Below are positions 5,995 to 6,195 of a stretch of DNA of 6,195 nucleotides, in pieces. The position numbers and the translations under genes are program-made. Source of the stretch: Candidatus Troglogloeales bacterium (GTDB taxonomy: Bacteria; Nitrospirota; Nitrospiria; SBBL01; SBBT01); contig SBBT01000147.1 in NCBI GenBank assembly GCA_005239595.1, positions 1 through 6,195 of the forward strand, in the 5' to 3' direction. Below the pieces are notes generated by a model, which ran no database searches, had not been told where the DNA came from, and saw nothing but the letters and a program-made list of their open reading frames with translations. The stretch's first letter is position 1. Each line of letters begins with the position of its first letter.

Positions 5995-6195
5995 TTAGGA
6001 TGGTTCTTGTCGGGGTAGTTTCGCCCGTGTAAACCAGAACGTCTTAATCTCACGAATAATTTTCGTAAACACATCAAGACCGATCGGTTTAGTGACGTAG
6101 CAGTTGGCGCCCAGGTTGTAGCTATGCAGAATATCCTTGTCCGGACGTCGTCAAAACGACAATGGGGATTGATTTGAGCGGCGGATCGCTTTTTA
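5995..6195 (-). pseudogene. Response-regulator receiver domain (Rcp1-like), 5'-truncated by the window edge and apparently frameshifted
   Basis: This is the C-terminal part of a CheY-like receiver in two frames. Minus-strand 6193-6143 reads KSDPPLKSIPIVVLTTS, the fourth strand with the conserved switch threonine. From 6141 a different frame reads DKDILHSYNLGANCYVTKP, containing the conserved Lys-Pro, and continues to TFWFTRAKLPRQEPS and a TAA at 5995-5997. The SYNLGANCY and FW...LP signatures are those of single-domain receivers like cyanobacterial phytochrome partner Rcp1. Intact relatives carry about three residues between TTS and the Lys-Asp, whereas here there are four bases, as if 5 nt were lost. 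In the upstream frame translation ends after TTSGQGYSA. The phospho-acceptor Asp lies outside the window. The break could be a real mutation or an assembly error. If intact, it would be a stand-alone phosphorelay receiver paired with a sensor kinase. Confidence 0.8.

Noticed and set aside
1..6195. Search by eye for tRNA, rRNA, CRISPR repeats, insertion-sequence ends, toxin-antitoxin pairs or phage genes
   Set aside because: Nothing with regular repeats, terminal inverted repeats flanking a transposase, or structured RNA signatures was found; nearly all the sequence is covered by ordinary metabolic and housekeeping genes.

Overview
This is a chromosome-like stretch from a Gram-negative-type bacterium with moderately GC-rich coding DNA. 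No phage, transposon, CRISPR, tRNA or rRNA signal was seen. The gene set suggests an environmental lineage such as Nitrospirota, NC10 or a deltaproteobacterial relative: a PPDK/PEP-synthase regulatory protein, a short-form glucan phosphorylase, a zinc-lobe MDR oxidoreductase and an Rcp1-like receiver. That placement is inference only; no marker gene is present.

Layout. Positions 2-2090 hold a leftward cluster, in transcription order: a PPDK/PEP-synthase regulatory protein (2090-1251), a truncated short-chain dehydrogenase whose GTG start overlaps the previous stop (1254-1063), and a full-length zinc-lobe medium-chain oxidoreductase (1024-2). A 100-bp divergent promoter region (2091-2190) separates it from a rightward pair, an alpha-glucan phosphorylase (2191-4395) and an overlapping ADP-ribose-pyrophosphatase-like Nudix hydrolase (4367-4918). 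Convergent to that pair, with only 3 bp between stop codons, is a leftward pair: a 71-residue two-helix membrane protein (5776-5561) followed by a J-domain protein (about 5509-4922). These two sit behind a promoter with a consensus -10 box. The right edge carries the 3' end of a leftward response-regulator receiver gene that appears frameshifted (6195-5995).

How the genes fit together. The regulatory protein controls pyruvate/PEP interconversion by reversible phosphorylation of PPDK or PEP synthase, and the phosphorylase releases glucose-1-phosphate from glycogen or maltodextrin. The divergent pair therefore brings together two control points of storage carbon and gluconeogenesis. The Nudix enzyme probably acts in nucleotide-sugar or ADP-ribose clean-up and is translationally coupled to the phosphorylase. 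The oxidoreductase, the J-domain protein and the membrane protein have no pathway that can be fixed from the sequence.

I found no convincing wholly new system. The points most worth checking are the two broken genes (dehydrogenase remnant and frameshifted receiver), a possible leaderless promoter for the regulatory protein, and the J-domain/membrane-protein pair.
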